NCBI GenBank assembly: GCA_016705245.1
Contig: JADIYM010000015.1
Location: 62,001 to 126,000 of the forward strand
DNA from: Blastocatellia bacterium
GTDB lineage: Bacteria > Acidobacteriota > Blastocatellia > UBA7656 > JADIYM01
Direction: 5' to 3'
DNA: 64,000 nt
Position 1 is the stretch's first letter. Every line of letters begins with the position of its first letter. The notes under the pieces are model-generated. The model searched no databases. It worked only from the letters and a program-made list of their open reading frames with translations, and had not been told where the DNA came from. A program made the translations under genes and the position numbers. Positions 12,517 through 21,808 of this stretch are shown here, one piece after another.

Positions 12517-12669
12517 CTGTGTCGCCTAAGTCCGCAGGTCGGTCAACTCTCGGTGCGAGCGTCCGACTCCAGTGCGCGTTGAACTCCTACAGAGACGGGG
12601 CGGGGCAACAGGTCTGAAGTCGCAACGCAGGACAGGACCGCATCTGCAAGCCATCGTATCCGATCGGCT

Positions 12670-13518
12670 CTACTCGAGATCCACGGCCATGCCGTTGACC
12701 TGACGCGTCGCGTCGTCAGACAGCGCCGAGTTCCAGACCACGTCGATTAGCGTTCCGCCCGGCGCCTTCGGAAGCGCCTGCGCCAGTCCAACCGTTCCAG
12801 GCGCGCCAAGCGCGTGGCCGTTCACGCTGAATTGCTCTCCGTCGAAACCGATCACCGATGACGGTTCGATCGGATACCCGTTCACACGAACCTCGTAATG
12901 GAGGTGCGGGCCAGTCGATCGTCCGGTCGAACCGACGTACCCGACGAGTTGTCCAGCCTCGACGGTCTCTCCCGTCACGACGGCGAAGGCCGAGAGATGC
13001 GCGTAGTAAGTAGCGATGCCATTGCCGTGATCGACAACGACGAGGTTCCCGTAGCCGTTCTTTCGCGACGCCCACGCGATCGTGCCCGACATTGCCGCAC
13101 CAACGCTGTCGCCGTAGTTCCCGGCGAGATCCACGCCCGTATGCATCCTCGGATTCCCGGTGAACGGATCCACGCGGACCCCGTACTGACTCGAGACCGA
13201 AAACGACGACGCGACCGCCGGTCGGGCCGTGAACTTGAACTTCGACGGCGTCGAGCGGGTCACGCGGTGGCCGACGTCGAGACGCGGCGGAGACGGGACG
13301 AGCCGCCCGTATAGAAGCGGCAGAGGCGCCCTGGCAACATCGACAGCCGTTGGCGTGGGAGCCGGAGTCGTTGCCGGTTCAGCAGCTCCATCCTCGTTGC
13401 TGAATGCAACGATCTTCGACGACGACGTACGCCCACCCTGCTGTGCCAGGGCCACCGGTGCCGCGACGAGACACAGGGCTATGGCGACCGGGATGAATGT
13501 GCTGGGGCGTCGTGTCAT
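12670..13518 (-). CDS. Secreted M23-family peptidoglycan endopeptidase
   Basis: Lysostaphin-type zinc metallopeptidase of 282 residues that cuts peptide cross-links in murein. A signal peptide (VAIALCLVAAPVALAQ) is followed by a Pro/Thr-rich linker. The LytM domain (about 100-225) carries the zinc ligands in HTGVDLAG and HLHYEV, with the second motif preceded by GRSTGP. A short C-terminal extension of about 55 residues has no known match. The ATG at 13518 directly precedes the signal peptide. It is a single gene; 152 nt upstream of the CDF gene hold nothing recognisable. Confidence 0.88.
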   Translation of the reverse strand: MTRRPSTFIPVAIALCLVAAPVALAQQGGRTSSSKIVAFSNEDGAAEPATTPAPTPTAVDVARAPLPLLYGRLVPSPPRLDVGHRVTRSTPSKFKFTARPAVASSFSVSSQYGVRVDPFTGNPRMHTGVDLAGNYGDSVGAAMSGTIAWASRKNGYGNLVVVDHGNGIATYYAHLSAFAVVTGETVEAGQLVGYVGSTGRSTGPHLHYEVRVNGYPIEPSSVIGFDGEQFSVNGHALGAPGTVGLAQALPKAPGGTLIDVVWNSALSDDATRQVNGMAVDLE

Positions 13519-13609
13519 GGTTCGTGATCGGGAAAACCCTCGAAGTCTAACACCGATGGCGGTGAGACGGTGCGGTATTCTTTCGGGAGAGCCCGTGAGA
13601 GTTGCCGGA

Positions 13610-13752
13610 AGTGGGTCAATGTGACTTCATCTCTCTTGCGTCTTTGCGTCTTCCTCTGCGCCTTTGCGAGAGCTTCTTCGACGGCCTGGGGAGTTTCTCG
13701 CAAAGACGCAGAGGAAGACGCAAAGACGCAAAGTGAGCAATGACTCACTACC
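13610..13752. repeat. Palindromic intergenic element, family A copy 1
   Basis: Long imperfect palindrome: the arm 13635-13671 (containing TTTGCGTCTTCCTCTGCG) pairs with 13695-13732 (CGCAGAGGAAGACGCAAA). The outer ends AGTGGGTCA and TGACTCACT also pair. Copies 2 and 3 lie at 20168-20348 and 48980-49186. The whole stretch 13519-13848 holds this element and no gene. Confidence 0.85.
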
Positions 13753-13848
13753 GAGTTACGCCGTGGTTGCCATTCGCAACCGCCGGTTGCCATACTTGGG
13801 CGGTTCTGGATGACGCCGACGATGCACAGAAATTACCGCCGAGGTCGA

Positions 13849-14787
13849 ATGCCGCTCCGTCGATTCGGGGTCGCGCTCGCATACGTGCTCGGATTCGGCC
13901 TTGTGGCGCTGGCTCAGGCGCCAGCGCCGTCGACCGAGGCACAGATGCTGCAGGGCGTGGTTTCTCTACGCCTTGCCGGAATGCGCGACTGGATGAGCAC
14001 GGGTCTGCGCCTGCGCACCGGCGACCCGGTTCGCATCCGCGCGTGGGGACGAATCCGGCTCGGCTCCGCTGGAGGACTCCTCATCGATCCGCAGGGGACC
14101 GAGCTCCCGGCTGAACCGAGGCTGATGGACGCTGCCCGAGCAGGACAGCTAATCGCGGTCATCGGCGACGACAACAACGACTACATCGCGGTCGGCCGTG
14201 ATGCGGATTTCAAGGCGCCGCGCGACGGTATGCTCTATTTCGCGCTCAACCAGAACGACACCACCGGCAACACCGGAGATTTCGAGGTTCGAGTCACAGT
14301 CGGAAACTCTCGCGGACTTTCATTCGGCCGGGGCGAAGAGGCCCTCGCTCGCGCGCAGGGCGCAACCCGTCCCTCTCCCACGCCAGAGCCGACGTCGAAT
14401 CCGCCCGGATCCGACTCGGCGCGCACCGTCACCGTATCGGCGCGGCTCGATTGGACGAACTCGTATCTGTCCGTCAACGTGGGCGATACGGTCATCGTTG
14501 AGTCGACCGGGACGATCGGACTCGATCTCGCCGGAAAGTCGTGCGGTCCCGACGGACTCGCGGCGCTCAAGGATCCCGCCCGATTGCTCCTCGAAAAACC
14601 GACGGGCGCGCTAATTGCCGTCATCGGTGTCGACAACAACGACTTCATTCATCTCGGCGCCACGGGTCGCTTCAAGGCGGCTCGGAACGGACTGCTTTTT
14701 CTCGGCATCAACGAGGGCGACCTGTCAAACAACGCCGGTGCGTTCACCGCCCGCGTACGGATCGAACGTGCGCCGGCCCGGAAGTGA
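13849..14787 (+). CDS. Secreted protein with two LecA-like (PA-IL) domains
   Basis: A 312-residue exported protein. The signal peptide (VALAYVLGFGLVALAQA) is followed by two similar domains of about 115 residues, at about 40-150 and 195-310. Each runs TGLRLRTGDPVRIRAWG or SVNVGDTVIVESTG, then LIAVIGDDNN or LIAVIGVDNN, then LYFALNQND or LFLGINEGD, and ends NTGDFEVRV or NAGAFTARV. This order matches the calcium-dependent galactose lectin LecA of Pseudomonas, so sugar binding at the cell surface is a fair guess. Whether the calcium and sugar residues are all kept is not clear. The linker is rich in Pro, Ser and Thr. ATG at 13849 has GAGG 5 nt upstream; an earlier ATG at 13810 is less likely. Confidence 0.7.
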   Translation: MPLRRFGVALAYVLGFGLVALAQAPAPSTEAQMLQGVVSLRLAGMRDWMSTGLRLRTGDPVRIRAWGRIRLGSAGGLLIDPQGTELPAEPRLMDAARAGQLIAVIGDDNNDYIAVGRDADFKAPRDGMLYFALNQNDTTGNTGDFEVRVTVGNSRGLSFGRGEEALARAQGATRPSPTPEPTSNPPGSDSARTVTVSARLDWTNSYLSVNVGDTVIVESTGTIGLDLAGKSCGPDGLAALKDPARLLLEKPTGALIAVIGVDNNDFIHLGATGRFKAARNGLLFLGINEGDLSNNAGAFTARVRIERAPARK

Positions 14788-14799
14788 TCGAGCGCAAGA

Positions 14800-15366
14800 C
14801 TAAAGCGCGACCACTTCGAGTTCGGGGTCGACGTCGGTCTTGAGAAAGTTCTCGATGGCCATGAGGGTGCCGGCAATGGAGCTCGGACAGCTTCCACAGG
14901 CCCCCTGGTAACGGATCGTCAATCGATGATCCGCGAGGCTGACAATCTCGAGCCCGCCGCCGTCACCGGCAAGTCCGGGCCGGATCTTCTCGTCGAGAAC
15001 CTCGTTGATCCGCGCCAGCAGCGCGTCGTCGTCGACGTACGGCTGCGCTGACGCACCATCTCCTCCAGCTGCGACGGGTGCGAACGGCGCCTCCGCAGCG
15101 GATGGCGCCTCGCGAATCGGCACGGCAAGCTTCGGCAGGAGTTCGTCCCAGTTTCCAAACGGGCTCTTCGCGACGGTGAGGAATCGATCCATGTAGAAGA
15201 CGGAGTCGACGTGATCGATCTTGAATAGGGCTTCCGCGAGCGGGTCACCGACGGCATCTGCCGGGCGTTCGTAGGAACGGGATCCAACCGAGAGGAGCGG
15301 CTCCTTGAGCACGAACTTCATGGCGTTCGGGTTGGGCGTCGGTTCGATGTCCTTGATCTTCGGCAT
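14800..15366 (-). CDS. nfuA: NfuA-type iron-sulfur carrier
   Basis: Fe-S cluster scaffold or carrier of 188 residues. The N-terminal Nfu_N domain ([12 protein letters not shown], then a [15 protein letters not shown] segment) is followed by a short Ala/Pro linker and the NifU C-terminal domain (about 115-185). That domain has the cluster-binding CGSC motif in GACGSCPSS and the usual GDGGGLEIV strand. It delivers [4Fe-4S] clusters to client enzymes such as radical SAM proteins, one of which is encoded at 30.3 kb. The ATG at 15366 is chosen because the Nfu domain starts there; it has no ribosome-binding site but a TATACT box 7 nt upstream. Its 3' end faces the LecA-like gene with 12 nt between them. 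Confidence 0.88.
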   Translation of the reverse strand: MPKIKDIEPTPNPNAMKFVLKEPLLSVGSRSYERPADAVGDPLAEALFKIDHVDSVFYMDRFLTVAKSPFGNWDELLPKLAVPIREAPSAAEAPFAPVAAGGDGASAQPYVDDDALLARINEVLDEKIRPGLAGDGGGLEIVSLADHRLTIRYQGACGSCPSSIAGTLMAIENFLKTDVDPELEVVAL

Positions 15367-15373
15367 ATTGGCA

Positions 15374-15379
15374 AGTATA
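15374..15379 (-). promoter_or_regulatory. -10 box directly before nfuA
   Basis: Reads TATACT on the minus strand, extended by TG one base upstream, and ends 7 nt before the nfuA ATG. The transcript would begin at or next to the start codon, so nfuA may be leaderless. Confidence 0.5.
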
Positions 15380-15583
15380 GCACTTGGGAACAGAATTTCC
15401 GGAAGACCATGTCCAACCCGTGAGCCCTCCGGCATAATCAGACCGCTGGTCGCTTGGAGTGCAGTTGGTATCGACGAATCCTGGTCGCGTCGGTACACCG
15501 GAAATCACGATCAGCGCGATTGTTGCCGCCCGTTGCCGGTCGTAATCGCTCCACTACGTCGTTTACAGGGCGCGAGATCGGTA

Positions 15584-17554
15584 ATGAAAATCAGCAACGA
15601 GTCGCCACGAAGCGCACGAATGCGTTGGATCGCACTGTTCCTCGCCGTTGTCTTCCTCTGTCCGGCCACGTCGGCGTTTGCCGGTTCTGATCCGGAAGCA
15701 GCGTCTGTCAGCCAGGAGAAGTTACGAGTCGAACGCACGACCCTGGCAGGCGGCGCCGAGATCCTCACGATCTTCGGTTCCCAGACGGCGGGCTCCGGCA
15801 CGCCCATAGTTGCGATCCTCAACGACACGCTCGGCGATGAAGATCCAGCCAACGATCAGCTTCGCTACGTCTGGGTCTTCACCTACTGCCCCCCGTCGCT
15901 GAAACAGAAGGTGCTCGCGTGCATCCCGTTCTATTACGTCCGGTCGGCGACGCGCACTCCAAAGCCGGGCTCGATTCCGCCGATCGTTCACGACTTTTCG
16001 AAGTACCGGCGCTCGGCGTGGAGGAAGCTTGCATTCTACGGTGCCCAGCTGACGTTCATTGATCCCGCGGGCCTGGTTTTCCGGGCAGGAGCGAGAACTT
16101 ACCAGCGAAACGAAGACGCCTACCGCGGCGCGCACCTCGAGAACGCGCTCTCGGTCATCGAGTCCCTGCGCCGGCGTTCGGATGTCTCGCAGTTGCGTGA
16201 TCCGTCGTTCGATGCGTCGCTCGGGCAGCTGGTGATGCGAGGAAAGGTCGGCGCATTTCTCAGCGACGACCATCTTTGGGACGCATCGCGCGCGCACGCC
16301 TCCAGGTCGCGAAAGAACGTCGGTCGGAACTGGGAACTGCTCCGGCAGCGATCAGAGGAGGAAGGCCTCTACTTCGAGCCGATCGCGTCGACGTCGTCGC
16401 TTCCTGCGCACGCGGTCGTCTGGGTAAGCCTCGACGAAGTGATTCGGAGTCCTCGGAACCGTGAGTTCAACTCGAGGTTCCTCAACATCTCGTCGCCATG
16501 GTCCGACGAGAGTCTGCGGCAGTGGGAGGGTTACACACGGCAGTTCTTCGTCGAAGCCTCCGGCCGCTACGCGACGGAGCCCGTTGCCGGATCGACGCCG
16601 GTAGACATGGTCCCACTTGCCGTCTACGGTCTCGACTTTCCTCGAATCCCTGCGCTTCTGGTCGACTTTCGATCGCTTTTCAACCCTCGATCTCGCGAAG
16701 TCTCGGGCCGGGCACTCGACGACGTGGGCCAATACATTCTCGATGCCAGCCTCTTCGGAGACGCGAAGCTATTCCTGCTCAAGCGATTCTGGGCAACGTT
16801 CAGCCGCCGTAAGGGAATCGACATCAGCCAGCCCACGCGAGCGACGGCGTACGCGCAGCTCTCGACGCTCGTCGCACTCGAAGGGGCCCTCGATCCTGCG
16901 ATGAACGAGATCGTGAACGATGCGCTCGGCAGACTTCGGACGAACCCGCTCCAAAGCCGGTGGGATTCCGAGAGCTCTGCCGCCCGGACACAGTACGAGG
17001 CGTTGATGGCCGCGGCCGAGTCCGGCGAGCTCGACCGCCGGCTCGAGCGCGATCGCGCCACGGAGCGAGCAAGGATTGCGCACGGGGCGTTAGGTCGCGC
17101 CGTCCGCCGCCTTGCAACATTTGCGACCCTCGGTCTGTACCGCTCGAAAGCCGACTCACTGGAGATCCGGGAGCGATACGCACTCGCTCGGGCGATGCGC
17201 ACCCACGCGGCCCTTCTCGAGGAGGTCGCTAAGACACCTCACCCCATCGACGTGGCGTGGGCGCCGGAGAAGTACCGTCCGGCGCTCGATTTCGTCATCG
17301 CCCACGGAGAATATGCGCCGGCGGAGCTCGCCGACATGCTCGCAACGATTGTGCGCGGTACGGGCGACGCGGAAACGCAGTTGCTCGCGCTCGAAGGCCT
17401 TGCGCGCATGAACTCCGGTTCGGCCCGCGAGCAGCTGGCGCGTTTCGGCGCCGGGGTCGAAACGGGACTGTTTCAGCTCCCTGGCTCGGCGACCATCGCG
17501 CCGGCAGGCCATGGATGGCCGGATTTGACGGAACCGCTTACTGTGGCGCCGTGA
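15584..17554 (+). CDS. Secreted protein of unknown function coupled to a phosphodiesterase gene
   Basis: About 656 residues; no family recognised. A signal peptide is clear (ALFLAVVFLCPATSAFAG). The mature part has mixed alpha/beta composition: residues 50-110 are beta-rich with CPP and LACIPF, followed by long helices with Arg/Glu-rich segments (about 430-560) and a helical repeat-like C-terminus (AETQLLALEGLARMNSGSA) resembling a HEAT unit. No catalytic motif is evident. The ATG at 15584 is likely; the Met at 15620 directly before the signal peptide is an alternative. The stop overlaps the next ATG by one base (TGATG), so the two proteins are coupled and probably work together in the envelope. 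Confidence 0.6.
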   Translation: MKISNESPRSARMRWIALFLAVVFLCPATSAFAGSDPEAASVSQEKLRVERTTLAGGAEILTIFGSQTAGSGTPIVAILNDTLGDEDPANDQLRYVWVFTYCPPSLKQKVLACIPFYYVRSATRTPKPGSIPPIVHDFSKYRRSAWRKLAFYGAQLTFIDPAGLVFRAGARTYQRNEDAYRGAHLENALSVIESLRRRSDVSQLRDPSFDASLGQLVMRGKVGAFLSDDHLWDASRAHASRSRKNVGRNWELLRQRSEEEGLYFEPIASTSSLPAHAVVWVSLDEVIRSPRNREFNSRFLNISSPWSDESLRQWEGYTRQFFVEASGRYATEPVAGSTPVDMVPLAVYGLDFPRIPALLVDFRSLFNPRSREVSGRALDDVGQYILDASLFGDAKLFLLKRFWATFSRRKGIDISQPTRATAYAQLSTLVALEGALDPAMNEIVNDALGRLRTNPLQSRWDSESSAARTQYEALMAAAESGELDRRLERDRATERARIAHGALGRAVRRLATFATLGLYRSKADSLEIRERYALARAMRTHAALLEEVAKTPHPIDVAWAPEKYRPALDFVIAHGEYAPAELADMLATIVRGTGDAETQLLALEGLARMNSGSAREQLARFGAGVETGLFQLPGSATIAPAGHGWPDLTEPLTVAP

Positions 17555-20151
17555 TGAGATCGCGTGCCGCGACGATCGCCGTCGCTCTCTCGCTTCTCGT
17601 CGGTACGGTTCTCGGCGCCGCGCCAACAACTCCCGCGCCAGCGCTCGAGCCACGGCTCGTCGTCATCAAGGTCGACGGACTGCCCCAATCGGCAGTCGAC
17701 AAGTACGTCGCGCGCATCGACCACCGCACCGGACGGAGCGCGCTGCCCTGGATCCGACACCTCTTCTATGACAGCGGAATTCGGGTCGCGAACTTCTATT
17801 CGCGAGGCATATCGCTCTCGGAACCGTCGTGGGCAATCATCGACACGGGGCAGCATTCGATCATCAAGGGGAACTTCGAAGTCGACCGGAGCACTGGCGA
17901 CTCGATCGATCACCTGAGCTTCGTGGGCTTCTATGCAGACTCTGTCCGATCGCGCCGCGTCTTCCCGTCAGGCGTGGAGGCGCTCGACGCCGCGCGCACG
18001 CCGCTCACGTCGGACGCGTGGCGCTTCGAGGATCGCGACACTGGTATCCAACTCCTGCGACGCGGGACGCGGTGGTTCGACCTGCTGAAAGTTGGCGTCG
18101 ACCCCGCGCGTAGCGGCTCGATCGGCGAACGAATCGGCGACCTCATCGTCGGTGTCAATGAGGTCGAAGTGTGGTCCAAGATCGCTGAGCAGAGCTTCCT
18201 GAAGGCGCTCCTGGATCCGCGCATCCGGTACGCCGACCTTTACTGGCCGTACATCGACGAAGCCATCCACGACGACAACAGCGAGGCGAGCGTGCTCGGA
18301 GCCCTCGTGAAGTTCGATCGGATGCTCGGGCGGGCTCAGCAGGCCATTGCCCAGAGCGGCACCGCTGACCGCACGGTCCTCGTCGTGGTGTCGGACCATG
18401 GCGCGACGTACGACAGCGAAGGCCTCTACAGCCAGGGCGTCAACCTCATCAGCTATCTCGAACGACCGGAGTTCGGCGCCCATCACACGATCTCGCGAGG
18501 GGGACCTCTCGCGAACTACGAATTGAAGGGATCGGCGTTCCAACCCTTCGCGTCCGGAGCAACGCTCCTCGTCGCGGCATTCGGCCTACCTGGCCGATCG
18601 TCCGGATCAGGTCACCTGCGCCATCGATTACGACGGCAACGAGCGCGCGCAGATCCACTTTCGCGATCCGGATCTCAACCGGTTGCAGATACTCTGGAGA
18701 TCGATTCGGCACGGCCGGCTCGACGACTCGCGACGCGCGACTGCCGCACGCGGCGCGTTGGCCATTCTCGACCGACGTCGCGCCGGATGGCAGTTGGTAG
18801 CCTCCGGAGCTCGCCGAGGAGGGTCGGGGCGTCGAGCGACGCGCGTCGGCGCTCCGGTTCGAGCAACTGCGTCTGGATACGGCAATAGCGAGGCAAGAAG
18901 GAGAAGGCCGACCGGAACGCGACGCCTCGACCCGCGCTCGCGCCGTTCGCAGGGGCGTCGGCGCTAAACTGCCGCGACCCGCACGAGGATATCGGCAAGC
19001 GGGCGAAGGAGCTCGTGGCCGAGCTTTACCGCGTCGAGCGGCTACGCCTCGAATACGCCGCTCAACGCGATCGTCTGCTTGCTCGAGTGCGCATTACAAC
19101 CCCGGAAGCGTTCGCCGCTGCGTCGGATGTGTCGCTCTTCGGATTGCGCGAGCTCGGCAGGCACCTGTCAGCGGTCGATCTGATGGCCTATCCGGTCGGC
19201 CTCCGCGACCTGGTGGTCGACGCGTCAGGCGCGTTCGACGAGCAAGCGTCGTTCGCGACGGTGAATTACCTCGAGCGATTCAGCGGGATTCGTGTTCGCA
19301 ACTCGACGCGTGCCGAGCTCGGCGCGGCTCCAGTGTCCTGGCTGGCGGCGGAGTTGCCGGTGCCGGCGACACTCGCGGCCATCGCCCGCCATGGAGGCGA
19401 CGTCGACCTCGCGGCAGCGTGGACGCGGGCGTTCCTGGTCTATGCCGACTCCGACCGGCAGCTACTGATGCTGTACCGAATGAAGGGAGAGACTGTTCTC
19501 GCCGTCACACTGATTCCGATCGCGAACTTAGCCGTCGATTCGGCGACTGGCGCCTGTGCCTTCGAACAGGCATCGTGGCGACCGGGACTTCCGTTCGCAC
19601 TGTTCGAGGACCCGTACCTCGACACGTCCGGTCTCGAACGCGCCGCCTGGCTTTCCGCGCCCCACTCGATCACCGAATGGCGTGACGCAGCACATCGGAC
19701 CGCCGAAGGGCTTGCCGTGGCAGGACTCACGGAGGTCTATTCCACCGCATATCGGCAGACGTTCGACGAACTGATCGCTCGGGCGACCGATCCCGATGCG
19801 CGCCTCCTCTTGAGGTTCGAGCGCCGTCGTCGCGATGGCGTCGCTACCGATCTCTTTCTTCACGCCTCACCAATGTGGAATTTCGACTTGAAGGACTTCA
19901 ACGCCGGCGGCAATCACGGCGGGTTCGCGCGCGAATCCATGCACACCGTGTTCTGGATGCGTGGAGGACCCGCGACCCGGCTCAAGGTCGGCCCGGCAGT
20001 CATCGATCGGCCGTACGACGGACTCGACGTTGCTCCGACGCTCTTCGAAGTAGCGGGTCAGACCACGGGCGGCACTCTGACGGACGACCTCCGCCGCGGC
20101 GGCTACCGTGACTTTCCGGGGAGAATCGTCACCGAGGCCTTCCGCCCCTAG
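17554..20151 (+). CDS. Alkaline phosphatase-superfamily phosphodiesterase-like protein (frameshifted)
   Basis: About 865 codons, exported (signal ALSLLVGTVLGAAP). The N-terminal part shows the type I phosphodiesterase / nucleotide pyrophosphatase pattern: RLVVIKVDGLP (first metal Asp), SLSEPSWAIIDTG (nucleophile region, Ser or Thr), and VVVSDHGATYDS (metal Asp-His). The C-terminal GGNHGGF supplies the last His. The middle (18590-18990) breaks into three frames: CAIDYDGNERAQIHF, then PELAEEGRGVE, then DPHEDIGKRAKELV, each clearly coding, so several indels are present. The substrate is unknown; surface lipid-linked sugars or phosphodiesters are possible. It is coupled to the upstream secreted protein. 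Confidence 0.65.
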
Positions 20152-20167
20152 CACGCTGCCACTCGGC

Positions 20168-20348
20168 CCGGAGGGTAGCGGGTCAATCTGACTTCGTCTC
20201 GCGTCGACTCGGTCCTTCACATTTCAGTTGCTCCTTTGAGTCTTTGCGTCTTCCTATGCGCCTTTGCGAGAAACTCTTCAAGCCGTCGAAGAAGTTCTCG
20301 CAAAGGCGCAAAAGGAAGACGCATCGAAAGTGATCCACTACCCTCCGG
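20168..20348. repeat. Palindromic intergenic element, family A copy 2
   Basis: The ends CCGGAGGGTA and TACCCTCCGG are inverted repeats. Inside, TTTGCGTCTTCC with GCGCCTTTGCGAGAA pairs with TTCTCGCAAAGGCGC and GGAAGACGC. The apex ACTCTTCAAGCCGTCGAAGA is nearly the same as in copy 3. It occupies the gap between the phosphodiesterase and the permease. Confidence 0.85.
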
Positions 20349-20395
20349 AGCCGCGGCTGTGCGTCGCGGCCTCCGTCGGTGTATTCTCAACCGTT

Positions 20396-21497
20396 ATGCT
20401 TGGATTCGTCTTTGGACAGCTTTTTCATCGGAAGACTCGCAGTGTCGTCACCATACTTGGCGTCGCGATCGGAGTCGTCCTGGTCACACTCATTGTCGGC
20501 CTCGCCAACGGCCAGCTTCCGGAACGCGCCCGTCGCGAGGCGAGCACGGGCGCCGAGATCCTGGTACGTCCCGCCGGATCCGGTATGAGCCCGCTTCAGG
20601 CGACGCTCGCCATCGATCTTTCGATGGTGCCAGAGGTGCGCGCGGTCGAAGGTGTCGCCGCAGTCGTGCCGATGGGTCAGCATCTCGAACGGTCGAAGTC
20701 GGGATTCGGCTGGAAGTCCATCGACGGCGTCGACTTCGCCGAGTTTGCGGTGCTCAACGGAACGAAGATTCTCGAAGGGCGCGAACCGGTCGAGGGTAAG
20801 GACGAGGTCGTGGTCGACACGGTCTTCGCGAAAACGGCCGAAGGGAAACTCAACCAGACGGTCGACTTCGGCGGAAAACAGTTGACCATCGTCGGCGTGT
20901 ATTCGCCGGAGAGCATGTCGCGTCTCAAGATTCCGCTCGCCGACATGCAGGAGTTCTACAACGCTCGGGGATCCGCTTCGATCCTCATGGTCAAGCTCCA
21001 CGATGGTGTCGATGTGGACCAGGTCGCTCGAGCCCTTGGCGATCGACTGCCGGAGAATCAGATCATACTGTCGCGCGACCTGCCGAGTTTCTACGCGCGA
21101 GGTATTCCAGCGCTCAACACGTTTCTCAACGTTGTCGTCGGAGTCTCGGTGCTCATCTCGACGCTCGTCATCCTGTTGACGATGTATACGACCGTCATCG
21201 AACGGACCCGGCAAATCGGAGTCCTCAAGAGCCTCGGTGCATCGCGGACGTTCATCGCCGTGGTGATCGAAAGCGAAGCACTCATCATCAGCTCGATTGG
21301 TGTTGCGGTCGGCTTCGCGGCGGCCGTTGCCGTTGCCTTCGCCATTCGAAACGCGACAAGCCTCCAGATCGAGTTTGACCCGAAGTGGGGTATTGGTGAC
21401 AGGTGTGCTCGGCATTGCGAGCGGCCTCATCGGAGCGATGTATCCTGCGCTTCGCGCGGCTCGACTCGATCCGGTCGACGCCCTCTCGTACGACTGA
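20396..21497 (+). CDS. MacB/FtsX-type ABC transporter permease (one frameshift)
   Basis: About 366 residues: a first membrane helix ([21 protein letters not shown]), an extracytoplasmic MacB_PCD domain (about 55-240) and the FtsX block with three helices, including the typical [19 protein letters not shown] coupling segment and the ending [14 protein letters not shown]. The frame shifts near 21390, where FDPKWG should read [14 protein letters not shown]; one extra G in a GGGG run explains it. No ATPase or adaptor is encoded beside it, although MacB-type systems need one. A transposon starts 12 nt after the stop, so a former partner may have been moved away. A TATTCT box lies 8 nt before the ATG and no Shine-Dalgarno is seen. 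Confidence 0.78.
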
Positions 21498-21508
21498 AGA
21501 GATTTGAT

Positions 21509-21546
21509 GGGGTCCCCTCAGGAAACGGAAAATATCGTACGCTAAG
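21509..21546 (+). repeat. Left 38-bp terminal inverted repeat
   Basis: Begins GGGGTCCCCTCAGGAAACGG and ends TCGTACGCTAAG. It differs from the right repeat at three positions (9, 24 and 25). Read on the minus strand, its inner end contains the TAG stop of the TnpA remnant. Confidence 0.9.
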
Positions 21547-21693
21547 GTGCTCTGAGGGACGGAATCGGCCCTTGGCCGCCTTGCGGCTCCGTTTCCACAC
21601 ATAGTCGCCGGTCAGGTTGATATGTCCCCAGCCGAGCGGCGAGAGGTTCTGGAGCCGTTCCTCGTCGATGTCCTGGCCGCCCGATGCGGTTTA
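21543..21693 (-). pseudogene. tnpA: Tn3-family transposase (TnpA), C-terminal remnant
   Basis: The last 50 or so residues of a Tn3-type DDE transposase: [20 protein letters not shown], then [16 protein letters not shown], and after a one-base shift LRAP-stop. [14 protein letters not shown] is the hallmark C-terminus of this family. The stop falls inside the left terminal repeat, as expected when tnpA abuts its own end. In-frame stops appear upstream of about 21693, so the catalytic part is gone. The remaining stretch to 21800 has an open frame on this strand that I cannot assign. Confidence 0.75.
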
Positions 21694-21808
21694 TGCAGAC
21701 ACGGATCGCTTTCACGCACTCCAGGACTTGGTGAATATCTTCGGCCACCTCTTCGGAGAAGTCGTTCCCTTCGAATTGAGAAAGCTCGGGCGGAAATAGG
21801 TGAATTAC

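Noticed and set aside
17554..20151. Reading the phosphodiesterase region as two separate genes
   Set aside because: The last catalytic His motif (GGNHGGF) lies only in the second part and the region between is coding in every piece, so one gene with indels is simpler.
20387..21430. Long minus-strand frame opposite the MacB-type permease
   Set aside because: It is composed of Asp/Arg/His-rich sequence typical of an antisense shadow; the plus strand has clear permease motifs.
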